A stretch of 50,543 nucleotides of DNA from Thermoplasmatota archaeon (GTDB lineage: Archaea; Thermoplasmatota; E2; DHVEG-1). Shown piece after piece: positions 17,697-26,337 of the stretch; position 1 is the stretch's first letter, and the number at the start of each line of letters is the position of its first letter. The stretch is taken from the NCBI GenBank assembly GCA_030619765.1, contig JAUXAU010000011.1, positions 1-50,543 on the forward strand. The letters are read 5' to 3'. Both the position numbers and the translations under genes were made by a program. Under the pieces are notes generated by a model that saw only the letters and a program-made list of their open reading frames with translations, was not told the origin of the DNA and searched no databases.

Positions 17697-18695
17697 TTAT
17701 AGCTCTAGCATGTGCCTTATTATTGGAAACATCCGTGGGTGATTCTGTAAGAACTGTAAAAACCACCAACTGTGTGATTGCTGGTTTACTGGCATAGTAA
17801 CCACTAGGGTTCCCTCTGGACCTTCAAGACCATACTCGTCTTGGGCTTTAGCTGTAATGGTATAGGTATCCTGGGAAGTCCAAATATGACTCACTGTTAC
17901 CGGTGTACCCGATGCAGTAAAGTCATTAGTCCATTCTGAGTTGCCATCTCCCCATTCTATATAGTACTTGACATCGTCTCCATCTGGGCCTGTCGAAGTA
18001 AATGTATATTCATATGATAGTCCTGCTTTACCACTGTTTGGACCGGTAATTGTTGGTGCATTAGGTGGAAGATTATCTCTTCCATAGGTTTCGAAACAAA
18101 GGTCCTTATCCCAAATTACACCCCACCAATAACCATAATCCTCTGAATACCAAAGCTCCCCATTAGGATATGGATTTCCAGTAGAACCATACCATAGATA
18201 ATAATTACTACTATCTCCTCCTGTTGTCCTTGCAACTATATAGTAAGATTGTTGAGGTATTACTTCGACATCATCATAATTAGCTTCTAACCAAAGTATA
18301 CCAGGATAAGGAGGAATCTGGTCTTTGGGAATAGAGGTAATAGTAAGATCAGATCCAGATAGAGAATCCCTTATACTAATAGTCACATCATTAGGTGGAT
18401 TTCCGATTTTACATATTGCTAGAAATACTCTTGTTTGAATTTTATATGTTGGTTTAATACCTTGTGCTCCCCAAATATTATCACGAATAATCTGACCATC
18501 ATTTTCAATAACTAATTGGGATTGATCTATTTGATCTCTATCACCTTTTATACAAACTTTTTTAATATATTTGCTTTTATTTGATGTAAGATTAGAATCT
18601 ATATCATCTCCACTAATAATCGGTATAACACTTGCTCCAACAAACATCATAATTATTCCTAAAACAAATCCTTTCCTAATCTGATTTTTTCGCAT
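17697..18695 (-). CDS. Secreted PKD-domain protein with conserved C-terminal tail
   Basis: The 332-residue protein has an N-terminal signal (KGFVLGIIMMFVGASVIPIIS), a beta-rich region (about 60-200), a PKD-like domain (about 210-300; YIEWGDGNSEWT), and a C-terminal helix FLQFLQNHPRMFPIIRHML ending at the stop. That tail is nearly the same as in 45156-46268. The start is the ATG at 18695, because GGGGAGG lies just before it; the longer frame to 18740 would run through the leader hairpin. The promoter carries the GTTACAGATATTGCA element 20 bp upstream of TTTAAA. Probably an exported surface protein. Confidence 0.75.
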   Translation of the reverse strand: MRKNQIRKGFVLGIIMMFVGASVIPIISGDDIDSNLTSNKSKYIKKVCIKGDRDQIDQSQLVIENDGQIIRDNIWGAQGIKPTYKIQTRVFLAICKIGNPPNDVTISIRDSLSGSDLTITSIPKDQIPPYPGILWLEANYDDVEVIPQQSYYIVARTTGGDSSNYYLWYGSTGNPYPNGELWYSEDYGYWWGVIWDKDLCFETYGRDNLPPNAPTITGPNSGKAGLSYEYTFTSTGPDGDDVKYYIEWGDGNSEWTNDFTASGTPVTVSHIWTSQDTYTITAKAQDEYGLEGPEGTLVVTMPVNQQSHSWWFLQFLQNHPRMFPIIRHMLEL

Positions 18696-18703
18696 AATTT
18701 TTT

Positions 18704-18724
18704 CCTCCCCAAACAACAGTTTGG
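18704..18724 (-). promoter_or_regulatory. 5' leader hairpin abutting the ribosome binding site
   Basis: Read on the minus strand, CCAAAC-TGTT-GTTTGG forms a perfect 6-bp stem whose 3' arm runs directly into GGAGG and then the ATG. The leader of 45156-46268 has CCAAAT-ATTTTT-ATTTGG in the same place, so one pair changes from C-G to T-A while pairing is kept. It may set translation level or protect the 5' end. Confidence 0.6.
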
Positions 18725-18746
18725 AATAGATGTTATACATTATTTT

Positions 18747-18789
18747 AATTTAAATGTTTGGCATAAAATAATATTGCAATATCTGTAAC
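18747..18789 (-). promoter_or_regulatory. Promoter with conserved upstream element, copy 1
   Basis: On the minus strand GTTACAGATATTGCA (18775-18789) lies 20 bp upstream of a TATA box in AAACATTTAAATT (TTTAAA at 18749-18754), serving the secreted PKD gene. The same arrangement occurs at 21184-21225, 45079-45120, 46327-46368 and 46498-46538. Confidence 0.7.
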
Positions 18790-18795
18790 AAAAAG

Positions 18796-18835
18796 AAAAT
18801 GCGTTAGAGGGTTATTTGTACTGTTTTAATAAAAA
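18796..18835. repeat. Copy of the GCGTTAGAGG intergenic repeat
   Basis: AAAATGCGTTAGAGGGTTATTT matches the first half of the copies at 19998 and 21273 almost exactly, then diverges. It lies between the promoter element and the 3' end of the second Lrp-like gene. Confidence 0.6.
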
Positions 18836-18907
18836 ATTTTCAAAAGGGTTTTTCATCTAATATGCTGATTCCTTGCTACTTTGCAAAAAGTGGAAATGTA
18901 ATAACTA

Positions 18908-19444
18908 TTATTTCTCTATAAAAAATTCTCTTAACTTAGTTATATTTGGATTATCCAAACCACCCTCTACTAGCGGAAAAATCACTTCCAATGCTTGTAT
19001 CTCAGAAATACAACCCTCAAACTTAGCCTTTAGAGTATCTATAAATCTCTTCGTCACTTTAATATCAGGTGCAGTTATACATAGTGTCCAGTCAAAATAA
19101 CCATGTGTAAAGAAACTACAATCAATCTCCACTCCAACATTTTTTAATTGCTTTCCCAATTCCTCATCAAGCATCAAATCCATTAAATTTTTTGAGACAG
19201 GTACAGGCGTCCTTTTAATAAGTATCTGATACCTTTTCACACCCAACTTTTCATCATCTACTACTGCACGGTATCCCCAGATTGTTTTGTCTTTTTCCAA
19301 TCTTTTTTTGATTCTCCATACCTTCTGTCTAGAAAGACCACATTTTTTCGCTATATCTTTAATGTTATCCCCAGAACTTGTTTGAAGTACTTTTAGGAGC
19401 GTCTTATCATCTTCATCGATTTGTTTTTTACTGCTTTTCGGCAT
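18908..19444 (-). CDS. Lrp/AsnC-like transcription regulator (paralogue 2)
   Basis: The 178-residue protein has the same N-terminal helix-turn-helix as 17003-17527 (SSKKQIDEDDKTLLKVLQTS; SRQKVWRIKKRLEKD). From about residue 75 it has a different C-terminal sensing domain (TPVPVSKNLMDLMLDEELG...). About ten to twelve base differences separate the first 175 nt of the two genes, against extensive divergence after that. It therefore probably reads a similar DNA site but a different signal. It lies upstream of the secreted PKD gene. Confidence 0.8.
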   Translation of the reverse strand: MPKSSKKQIDEDDKTLLKVLQTSSGDNIKDIAKKCGLSRQKVWRIKKRLEKDKTIWGYRAVVDDEKLGVKRYQILIKRTPVPVSKNLMDLMLDEELGKQLKNVGVEIDCSFFTHGYFDWTLCITAPDIKVTKRFIDTLKAKFEGCISEIQALEVIFPLVEGGLDNPNITKLREFFIEK

Positions 19445-19599
19445 ATTTCTTTCCCTCTGAATTACTATTCCGAAACATCCAATTCTTTTTAAAACCTTTA
19501 CTCCCCTACTATTACCCCTGAACGCCTAGTGTTTGCATCGAAAATCTATAATCCTAAGCAGAAATCTCCAAAATCTACAACAAGAATTAATTATTATCT

Positions 19600-19758
19600 T
19601 TATTTTTTAGGATTAGATCGTTCTTCATAATATTTGGAACGACATGGGAGAGAACAAAAGCTAAAATCATAGCTTTTAATTATTGGAGAAGATCTAGATT
19701 TACTAGAGCGGGATGCAAAAATTTTATTATTACAATATACACAGAATATTTGTTTCAT
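19600..19758 (-). CDS. Small treble-clef-like zinc finger protein
   Basis: A 52-residue frame starts at the ATG at 19758 and contains FCVYCNNKIF near the N-terminus and FCSLPCRSKYYEERS near the end, i.e. C-x2-C and C-x3-C pairs. This layout resembles small TRASH/treble-clef zinc fingers. A TAAGG ribosome binding site precedes the start. It has a basic, Ser/Lys-rich middle, consistent with nucleic acid or protein binding. It is too short for most gene callers. Confidence 0.55.
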   Translation of the reverse strand: MKQIFCVYCNNKIFASRSSKSRSSPIIKSYDFSFCSLPCRSKYYEERSNPKK

Positions 19759-20088
19759 GCCTTACACATCACTAAAGGGATATTGTAAAAGAGGTCAATT
19801 GAAGGGAGATTAAAAAATGATAATTTTTTAACCAAAAGGTTTGACTCCTTTTAATTAGTAATATAGTTGTTATGGCTAATAAAGATAACCTTTTGTGGTT
19901 TGTATACACAAAAATATATCTTATTATGTATTTGACTGTATACACGACTTATAACACATTTTAAGCCTTGCGAAGGGCATTAGTCGAAAAAAGAAAGAAA
20001 ATACGTTAGAAGGTTATTTCTGCCTATTATGGAATTAAAAAAGAGGAAAGAAGAGAGGGTTTTGTTTAAAAAATCTTTCTTTCTTTAT
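19759..20088. other. Intergenic region with paired TGTATACAC sites and a repeat copy
   Basis: Two copies of TGTATACAC (19901-19909 and 19937-19945) are spaced 36 bp apart. Each contains the palindrome TGTATACA, so they could be regulator sites. A hairpin AAAAGG-TTTGACT-CCTTTT lies near 19839-19857. A 30-codon plus-strand frame from 19872 spans the two sites but is probably chance. The GCGTTAGAGG-family repeat copy is listed separately. Confidence 0.35.
19996..20040. repeat. Copy of the GCGTTAGAGG intergenic repeat
   Basis: The blocks ATACGTTAGAAGG, TTATTTCTGCCTATTATGG and AATTAAAAAAG follow the same order as in the 21273 copy, with two changes in the first block. It lies just past the 3' end of the minus-strand gene 20089-20892, so it may be a 3' untranslated or terminator element. 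Confidence 0.65.
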
Positions 20089-20892
20089 TTATATGTCACC
20101 TTCATAAACCCTTGCGGCAATACCTGATACAAAACAAAATGAATTATTTGTAAATGGTATATTAAAGGTAATTCCAGTAAACCAACTTAGGTTCACACTT
20201 ACCTGTTCAGTGACACTTAACCTCTTCAAACCATTTAAACCCAAACTAGATACTGATCCTTGATTCATAAGAACAACTCCCCTGCGCATTAGAATCCTAA
20301 AAGGTATTAGATGAGTAAAAAGCATAACCATAACCAGTATTGGTAGAAGTCCAAGTAATAAAATCAATCCTGCTAGTGAACTTGATGCGTTTGTTACTAT
20401 TTCAACTATTGCTTCCCATATTTTCAGATCTAATGGAAAGACGATAATACCTTTGCCAATAGCGTTAAATAAGCATAAAGTGTTTGAAATATTATCTCCG
20501 TTTAGGGTTTCAAATTGTTTTAAAACACTTGGATATTGATGTGATTTTATCTTTTCAAAAATTGAATTTCTAGAAAAGAATTTTTGATATTCTTTACCAA
20601 AAAATCCCCTATCATTAAGAATTTTTTCATAAATGGAAATTGCTATTTCGTCGTTTTCTTCTATTGCTTTATTAAGATTTATTAGAATTTCTTTTAGCTC
20701 CTCAGCCTCTTCATAACTTAATTCAGTAAGTATCGATTCAGGTTTTCCACCCAGATGTTTATTGACTTCTACAATTATATTATGATTTTCTTCAATTTGT
20801 TTGGTGTCTATTGATCCTATAACTGGCGAAGCACCTGCTAATAAAATTAACATTGCAATGCCTACACTTAAAAAACCGATTTTTTTCTTCAT
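20089..20892 (-). CDS. Exported or membrane protein of unknown function
   Basis: The product (about 267 aa) has a signal peptide (KKKIGFLSVGIAMLILLAGA), a charged helical region (about 40-125; LSYEEAEELKEILINLNKAI), a strong transmembrane segment (about 170-197; LAGLILLLGLLPILVMVMLF) and a polar C-terminal domain of about 65 residues with two Cys-free beta-like segments. I recognise no family. The start is the ATG at 20892; a longer frame begins at 20904, inside a perfect CATGAG-GATAT-CTCATG hairpin. A TATA box AAACATTTAAAT lies about 30 nt upstream, but without the GTTACAGATGTTGCA element. Confidence 0.65.
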   Translation of the reverse strand: MKKKIGFLSVGIAMLILLAGASPVIGSIDTKQIEENHNIIVEVNKHLGGKPESILTELSYEEAEELKEILINLNKAIEENDEIAISIYEKILNDRGFFGKEYQKFFSRNSIFEKIKSHQYPSVLKQFETLNGDNISNTLCLFNAIGKGIIVFPLDLKIWEAIVEIVTNASSSLAGLILLLGLLPILVMVMLFTHLIPFRILMRRGVVLMNQGSVSSLGLNGLKRLSVTEQVSVNLSWFTGITFNIPFTNNSFCFVSGIAARVYEGDI

Positions 20893-20904
20893 TTTCAATC
20901 CCAT

Positions 20905-21183
20905 GAGGATATCTCATGTTTTATTATTTAAATGTTTGCTATATAATATATACAAAGATATAGAAATTAACATAAGATTTTACAGAATAAACAATTTATT
21001 TATGTAAATGTCATCCTAATTATCAATTTTTTATAATCCAATAAAATCTTAATTGATATAATGATTAAAATAATGATAAAAAATTCAATTATTATAGATT
21101 GAATTATTTTATGAAAAAGTTCTATATTAATTGAAATTAAGATAAAAGAGAAGCTATATAGTGCTATTGTTATGATAGTTTTA
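20905..21183. other. AT-rich intergenic region without a gene
   Basis: It holds the promoter of 20089-20892 (TTTAAA at 20927-20932) and its leader hairpin (20902-20918). A perfect 8-bp stem-loop, AATTCAAT-TATTATAG-ATTGAATT, lies at 21082-21105. No coding potential is visible, even though an oriented promoter-like element at 21184-21225 points into it. Confidence 0.45.
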
Positions 21184-21225
21184 TTTAAATATCTTTTCCA
21201 ATATATTTATTGCAACATCTGCAAC
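21184..21225 (-). promoter_or_regulatory. Promoter with conserved upstream element, copy 2 (orphan)
   Basis: GTTGCAGATGTTGCA (21211-21225, minus strand) lies 21 bp upstream of TTTAAA (21184-21189). No ORF starts within about 280 bp downstream, so it may drive a small RNA or be the relic of a lost gene. A TGAAATCAGCCCAC block lies upstream of it, as it does at copies 4 and 5. Confidence 0.6.
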
Positions 21226-21272
21226 AAAACCAAATTTATTGTAGGTGGGCTGATTTCATATCCACAAAAAGG

Positions 21273-21320
21273 AAATGCGTTAGAGGGATTATTTCTGCCT
21301 ATTATGGAATTAAAAAAGGA
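21273..21320. repeat. Copy of the GCGTTAGAGG intergenic repeat (best-preserved)
   Basis: AAATGCGTTAGAGGG, ATTATTTCTGCCTATTATGG and AATTAAAAAAGG occur in series. It shares long blocks with the 19996 copy and the first block with the 18796 and 164 copies. It lies just after the stop of the long C25 gene on the minus strand. Confidence 0.65.
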
Positions 21321-21366
21321 AAATGCTTTTATGAATTTTTTAAAGAAAAAATAGGATAGGAAAGAT

Positions 21367-23673
21367 TTATTTTCCAAGGATGAATGTAATAATATCAATG
21401 CTTTCGCTTTCTTTTTCTCCATAAATGCCATGAACTTCTGCAGTTACTGTATGTCTTCCTGTCAAGAATGTGTTTAAGTTATATTCGTATGGAACCTCGC
21501 TATCGATATGTTGTGATTTATTATCAAGATAGAATTCTACACTATATACCTGTCCTTCCGGATCAGAGATTGCCTCAACTTGCATTGTAGTTCTACCTAT
21601 GAGGATAGGTATTTTGATTAAAAAGAGCGGAAATATTTTTTTGCCGAGAATATAAAGTGACCCGCTGTTTTCTGGACATGTGAAGGTTATATTAAAAACA
21701 ACATTTGATGGAGACGGATCTTTTATGGAAACTTCTGGATCTCCAAATAAGTTTGTTTCGTAGTAAACCCATCTAATGCCATTTTCATTAATGTGCCATA
21801 TATGATCTTCTTTAGAATAGTGGTTTGCTCTTCCAAGTTCTCTCAAGTTTTCAGTAAAGAGTGCTGTAAAGAATGATTCGTCTAAAACTTGTGATGGTGA
21901 ATAAAGGGTGTTCTCGCTTCCAAGACCGTATCGTGCATTCATAATCACTGCAAAGGCACCGTGTGGTGTTTCAACAGTGAGATGTTCTGCAAAGCAATCC
22001 TCTTCTATATAACCGTACCAGTGGTGCCAATTGTCAAATGAGCCCGCAAGACAGGTTTGAGAATATAGGAAGAAATATTTGTCATTTGTTAATGAATAAA
22101 TATCAGAATTTTCCATTTGTAAAGCTCCGTCTTCTTTGCCATGACCCAGGTGATTTAGTAGGTGGGGGGTAGCAGTGTTGAGAATGTTTATTAAATCGTA
22201 TTTACCCCAATGGCCCTCTCTTTCATACAAAGTGTCAACATTAAAATCATCTGGAATGAGTGGTATGATTAAGTCCTTATAGTTTCCACCATACGCTGAT
22301 ACTCCAGGAAAACCAAGGTACTCACCAACCATAAGGGCTTTTACTAGATAAGGTTCTTCATCCGAGTTTTCATATGCAAGGGTCTTCATCACAAAATTAG
22401 ATACTTCATCATCAGCATCGACACATGCTCTCCCAACATAGATTTCTGCCAGGAGATCTGCTTCTTCAACATTTGAAATATTATTATTAGTAGCGTTTTC
22501 ACCCCATCGTTCGTCCATATCATAATTGTAGTTACCATCAAGACACGCATAATATACATCAGATGGGATGTCATCCTCTTCGAAATCCAAAGTTCCTGAT
22601 TCTAAAGGCAGTCCTTCTTCGCATGCGTAGAGGCCTCTCAGTGGTATAATGTTCTCACCATCAGGGTGGACGTCAGCATCTCCACCAAGCAGAACATAAT
22701 CGGTTCCTAACTCTGTATAAGCGTACCTGATAAAGTTTCTTATTTTTGCCTGTGTATCATTGAACCTCGAGAAATTTGTGGTTATCTCACTCTCATAAAA
22801 CGGGTTACTTGGATTGTTATCACCCCACGTACCATTTACTGAATACGTATCGTTGCCTACAATATCTTCAACAGTGAAAATATCTGCTGACATGCCTTTA
22901 TCGATTTTCGATTGAACAAGGTCTTGAAATGTATAGTCGCCTGTTGCATTTTTCAATTCTTCATTTGTGATAACGACATATTCAACCGTATCCCTGCTGG
23001 TTGGGACCGGAGCATTATTGTATGATGCTATATGCGAGGGGTTATCAACAAGTTTTGTAATTATATCCTTGTCTTTTTGTAATCCTCTTACAAGGGTGTT
23101 CGATGATGATTCCTTTGTTTTTACTTCAAGAGTAATATGTTTGTAATATGCTATCTCACCTGTATCTTCTAAATATTGAACTGGATAGATGTTTACAAAT
23201 AGTACTGTATATCCTCTGAGAGTATGAGTGCTGACAGTGGAATAAAGTTTCTCTGGTAACACATTATTATATTTCTTCTGGGTATCTTGTGGTGCTGCGT
23301 TAATTTCAAGTGGTATGATGTTGTGACCTACTTCTACATTATAACCTGATCCTACAAGTGATTTTTCTTTTGCTACCACGTTCACAAAATCTAATTCTCT
23401 GCCATAGGGTATAAGCACCTTCACTGATTTTACAGGTAAACAGGGTTGATTTAAATCACCAGAATTGGGAAGCCTGTTGATGGTTACTCTATCATAAGCC
23501 TCATTGTTGACTTCAATTTTCTCTATTTTTGGTTTTGAAAAGATAAAATTCAATGTAATATCTTCGTAGTTTTCAAATTCAATGTTGTAGCCTGAATTTA
23601 TACCTGTAGCAACAGCAGAAAATAAAAATAATATCACCACGCCCAAAATCAAAATTTTATTTAGGTTCTTCAT
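21367..23673 (-). CDS. Secreted gingipain-like peptidase (C25), full-length form
   Basis: The 768-residue protein has a signal peptide (about 1-23), a propeptide-like region (about 28-200, with LPNSGDLNQPCLPVKSVKVLIP typical of C25 propeptides), and a C25 catalytic domain (about 228-640). His511 lies in NHLGHGKEDG and Cys541 in YSQTCLAGSFD. The domain ends with a NLFGDPEVSI motif. An Ig-like C-terminal domain (about 690-765; VEFYLDNKSQHIDSEVPYEY) follows. It is the only one of the three C25 genes here with the complete layout. It should be an extracellular endopeptidase activated by loss of the propeptide. A TATA-like AAATATATATAACC lies upstream and GGGGAT precedes the ATG. Confidence 0.92.
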   Translation of the reverse strand: MKNLNKILILGVVILFLFSAVATGINSGYNIEFENYEDITLNFIFSKPKIEKIEVNNEAYDRVTINRLPNSGDLNQPCLPVKSVKVLIPYGRELDFVNVVAKEKSLVGSGYNVEVGHNIIPLEINAAPQDTQKKYNNVLPEKLYSTVSTHTLRGYTVLFVNIYPVQYLEDTGEIAYYKHITLEVKTKESSSNTLVRGLQKDKDIITKLVDNPSHIASYNNAPVPTSRDTVEYVVITNEELKNATGDYTFQDLVQSKIDKGMSADIFTVEDIVGNDTYSVNGTWGDNNPSNPFYESEITTNFSRFNDTQAKIRNFIRYAYTELGTDYVLLGGDADVHPDGENIIPLRGLYACEEGLPLESGTLDFEEDDIPSDVYYACLDGNYNYDMDERWGENATNNNISNVEEADLLAEIYVGRACVDADDEVSNFVMKTLAYENSDEEPYLVKALMVGEYLGFPGVSAYGGNYKDLIIPLIPDDFNVDTLYEREGHWGKYDLINILNTATPHLLNHLGHGKEDGALQMENSDIYSLTNDKYFFLYSQTCLAGSFDNWHHWYGYIEEDCFAEHLTVETPHGAFAVIMNARYGLGSENTLYSPSQVLDESFFTALFTENLRELGRANHYSKEDHIWHINENGIRWVYYETNLFGDPEVSIKDPSPSNVVFNITFTCPENSGSLYILGKKIFPLFLIKIPILIGRTTMQVEAISDPEGQVYSVEFYLDNKSQHIDSEVPYEYNLNTFLTGRHTVTAEVHGIYGEKESESIDIITFILGK

Positions 23674-23789
23674 TTTTTTATCCCCATATTAATATTCTCG
23701 ACTAGGTTATATATATTTATCTACTCAATTGATGTATATTTTCTTTACTTTTAATAATAACGTCTGTTTATAAAAAATCATTATAAAAC

Positions 23790-24077
23790 TTAATAAATGA
23801 CGTTGAATCCTTCAAAATCTTCAGTAGGTTGTTCATAGTCGACCTTCACACCAGTAACATTCGCTAGTTTTGGTCCATCATGACACCATGCAAGCATTTC
23901 CTTCACAATGTCTTCTTCTCCTTCAAATAATGCTTCTACGTTTCCATCATATGTATTTTTTACCCATCCCTTTAAACCAAGCTGTTCTGCTTTATCCCTG
24001 GTACTTGCCCTAAACCATACTCCTTGAACAAGGCCAGAGATCAATACATGAACTCTTGTTTTCATAAAAAGCCTCAT
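23790..24077 (-). CDS. acyP: Acylphosphatase
   Basis: The 95-residue protein (91 if started at the second ATG) has the acylphosphatase signature VQGVWFRASTRDKAEQLGLKG with its catalytic Arg, and GWVKNTYDGNVEALFEG with the catalytic Asn. It hydrolyses carboxyl-phosphate bonds in the cytoplasm. Its ATG overlaps the asnS stop codon (ATGA), so the two are translationally coupled. Confidence 0.95.
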   Translation of the reverse strand: MRLFMKTRVHVLISGLVQGVWFRASTRDKAEQLGLKGWVKNTYDGNVEALFEGEEDIVKEMLAWCHDGPKLANVTGVKVDYEQPTEDFEGFNVIY

Positions 24078-25384
24078 GGTCTGAAACGCAATAATGTTCT
24101 TGGAAATGGGATTGTATCTTTAATGTTGTCAATGCCACAAATCCATGCTACAGTACGTTCAACGCCGAGTCCATAGCCTGCATGTGGAACTGAACCAAAT
24201 TTTCTAAGGTCAAAGTACCATTCATAGTTTTCAACTTTTTCCCCCATTGCTTCAAGCCGTTCAGTCATATCCTTTATATCAAGGCTTCTTTGAGAACCAC
24301 CAATTATTTCACCATAGCCCTCAGGCGCAATCATATCAAAACAAAGAGCTGTTTTTGGATCTTTTTTGTCTCTAGGCTTGTAAAATGCCATTATCTCAAC
24401 TGGATAATGGGTTACAACTACGGGAGTTTTAAAATGATCTGCAAGTTTGTTTTCCTCTAGTGTTCTCAGATCTTTACCCCATTTAATATTCATGTTTTCT
24501 TTTTCGTTTAATATTTTAAGAGCTTCTGTATAAGTTATGGTTGGAAAATCCGATTCTGAGATTTGTTTTAATTTGTTGTAATCCTGATTTAAGAGTTCTA
24601 ATTCATTCTTATTGTTCTTTAAAACTTGCTTTAAAATAAACCGTATTTCATCTTTTCCAATTTCTACGATATCATAAAGATCCATCCAAGCTGCTTCCAT
24701 CTCAGCCATCCAAAATTCAGACAAATGTCTAGAGGTTTTTGACTTTTCAGCGCGAAAAGTTGGTCCCATATTATATATTTTCTCTAGGGAGAATATACCT
24801 GCCTCGGCATAAAGCTGCCATGATTGTGAAAGGTAGGTTTTATCATTATAATACTTAACTTCAAAGAGTGTAGAGCCACCTTCACATTGACTTGGTTGTA
24901 GAATGGGAGCGTCAAATTCATAAAAGCCCCTTTCCCTAAAAAATTGATGAATTGCACCGACGAGAGTAGACCGAATTTTCAGAATAGATGCAAGTTTTCT
25001 TGATCGTATCCAAAGATGTCTTTGGTCTAATAAAAACTCGGGACTTTGATCTTTTACAATAGGAAAAGGTTCTGCAAAATTAACCACATGTATATTTGTT
25101 ACCTGAAGTTCATATCCGCCAGGTGCACGTTTATCTTCTTTTATAGTGCCTTTTAATTCTATCGATGACTCAATTAATGCTTTTTTTGCATCTTCAAATT
25201 CGTTATCTGGAAGGTTGCCTTTCTTAACAGTGGCTTGTAACACACCTGTAATATCCCTGATTGTCATGAATACGATATTTCCACTACTTCTTGTTCTGTA
25301 TATCCACCCTCGGATGTTAATTGTTGCATCTAATTTTTTTCCAGATAGTACTTCTATCGTTTTAATCCAAGTAGTTTTTGACAT
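24074..25384 (-). CDS. asnS: Asparaginyl-tRNA synthetase
   Basis: The 436-residue class IIb synthetase has an N-terminal OB-fold anticodon-binding domain (about 15-105; GWIYRTRSSGNIVFMTIRD), motif 1 in the LDQRHLWIRSRK region, motif 2 FRAEKSKTSRHLSEFWMAE and motif 3 GYGLGVERTVAW. YLSQSWQLYAEA favours AsnRS over AspRS. The start is the ATG at 25384; an in-frame TTG lies 15 nt earlier. A divergent promoter region separates it from the ribosomal operon. Confidence 0.9.
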   Translation of the reverse strand: MSKTTWIKTIEVLSGKKLDATINIRGWIYRTRSSGNIVFMTIRDITGVLQATVKKGNLPDNEFEDAKKALIESSIELKGTIKEDKRAPGGYELQVTNIHVVNFAEPFPIVKDQSPEFLLDQRHLWIRSRKLASILKIRSTLVGAIHQFFRERGFYEFDAPILQPSQCEGGSTLFEVKYYNDKTYLSQSWQLYAEAGIFSLEKIYNMGPTFRAEKSKTSRHLSEFWMAEMEAAWMDLYDIVEIGKDEIRFILKQVLKNNKNELELLNQDYNKLKQISESDFPTITYTEALKILNEKENMNIKWGKDLRTLEENKLADHFKTPVVVTHYPVEIMAFYKPRDKKDPKTALCFDMIAPEGYGEIIGGSQRSLDIKDMTERLEAMGEKVENYEWYFDLRKFGSVPHAGYGLGVERTVAWICGIDNIKDTIPFPRTLLRFRP

Positions 25385-25603
25385 GTTAAGACCGTTCAAT
25401 AAGGGATATAATTATTGCATATATGAATTACGGTGGCATAAATAATGTTTAATTATTTTTTGTTAATTCAAAATAATATGAAATTGTGCAAGCCGCATCT
25501 CCCTAAACGCTTAAATATAGCTTCTATTATTATTGGCAGTACCTTCTTATCTTATATAGGATAATATGCAGATAAATCTGTACAATTAAACTGAGGTATA
25601 AAT

Positions 25604-26326
25604 TTGGCAGATAAAAACAAACGAACAGAAGAAAAAATTGAAGATACGACTGAGAAAAATAAAGAAGAAGTCGCCGATGCAAAAAAAGTTAAAGAATCAC
25701 TTCCAGTACCTGAAAAAAAATCTGAGGATACAAAACCTGAAAAACACGAAGAAACAGTTGAACCTTCGGAAATAAAAGAGATGGAAACTAAACCAGCAGA
25801 ACCAGAACAACCTAAAGAAGAACCAGTAAAAATTGATTCTAAAAAGGAGTTGAAAAAACCTGCAAAGAAAAAAGATGAAAAAGATAGTGATTTTAATTAT
25901 ATTGTTCGAATTGCTAATGCAGATATAGAGGGTGAGAAGAGAGTTGCTTTTGGACTTACTCAGATAAAAGGCATAGGGAGACGCATGGCCACTTTCGTTG
26001 CAGATACAGCTGGAATAGATAGAAAGACCAAGTGTGGAAATTTAACTGACTCTCAGTTAGAAAAAATCAATGAGGTTTTAGGAAACTTGAGTAAAAAAGC
26101 CCCATCATGGATGCTAAATCATCGTAAGGATTTTGATACTGGAGAGGACATTCATCTGATAAGTACTGAAGTTGAACTGCGGTTAAGAGATGAGATTAAT
26201 CTATTGAAAATGATAAGATCTTATAGAGGCATTAGACACGAATCAGGCTTGTCTGTAAGAGGACAACGTACTCGGGCTAACAATCGAAAGGGACTTGCAC
26301 TTGGTGTGTCAAAGAAGAGGCCATAG
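25604..26326 (+). CDS. rps13: Ribosomal protein uS13 with long charged N-terminal extension
   Basis: The product has 240 residues. Residues about 94-240 are a normal archaeal uS13 (NYIVRIANADIEGEKRVAFGL; ALTQIKGIG-type helix-two-turn-helix; SYRGIRHESGLSVRGQRTRAN). The first about 93 residues are Lys/Glu/Pro-rich and low in complexity, unlike most archaeal uS13 proteins. The TTG start at 25604 has GAGGT upstream, and no internal start with a good site is seen at the core. It opens the alpha operon and sits in the small-subunit head. Confidence 0.93.
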   Translation: MADKNKRTEEKIEDTTEKNKEEVADAKKVKESLPVPEKKSEDTKPEKHEETVEPSEIKEMETKPAEPEQPKEEPVKIDSKKELKKPAKKKDEKDSDFNYIVRIANADIEGEKRVAFGLTQIKGIGRRMATFVADTAGIDRKTKCGNLTDSQLEKINEVLGNLSKKAPSWMLNHRKDFDTGEDIHLISTEVELRLRDEINLLKMIRSYRGIRHESGLSVRGQRTRANNRKGLALGVSKKRP

Positions 26327-26337
26327 GAGCGGTATCT

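Noticed and set aside
20905-21183. Gene behind the orphan promoter copy 2
   Set aside because: All frames are closed quickly and the sequence is very AT-rich; only hairpins can be supported.
164-21320. Insertion sequence or MITE
   Set aside because: No terminal inverted repeats, target duplications or transposase could be seen around the repeat copies, so only a dispersed repeat is claimed.
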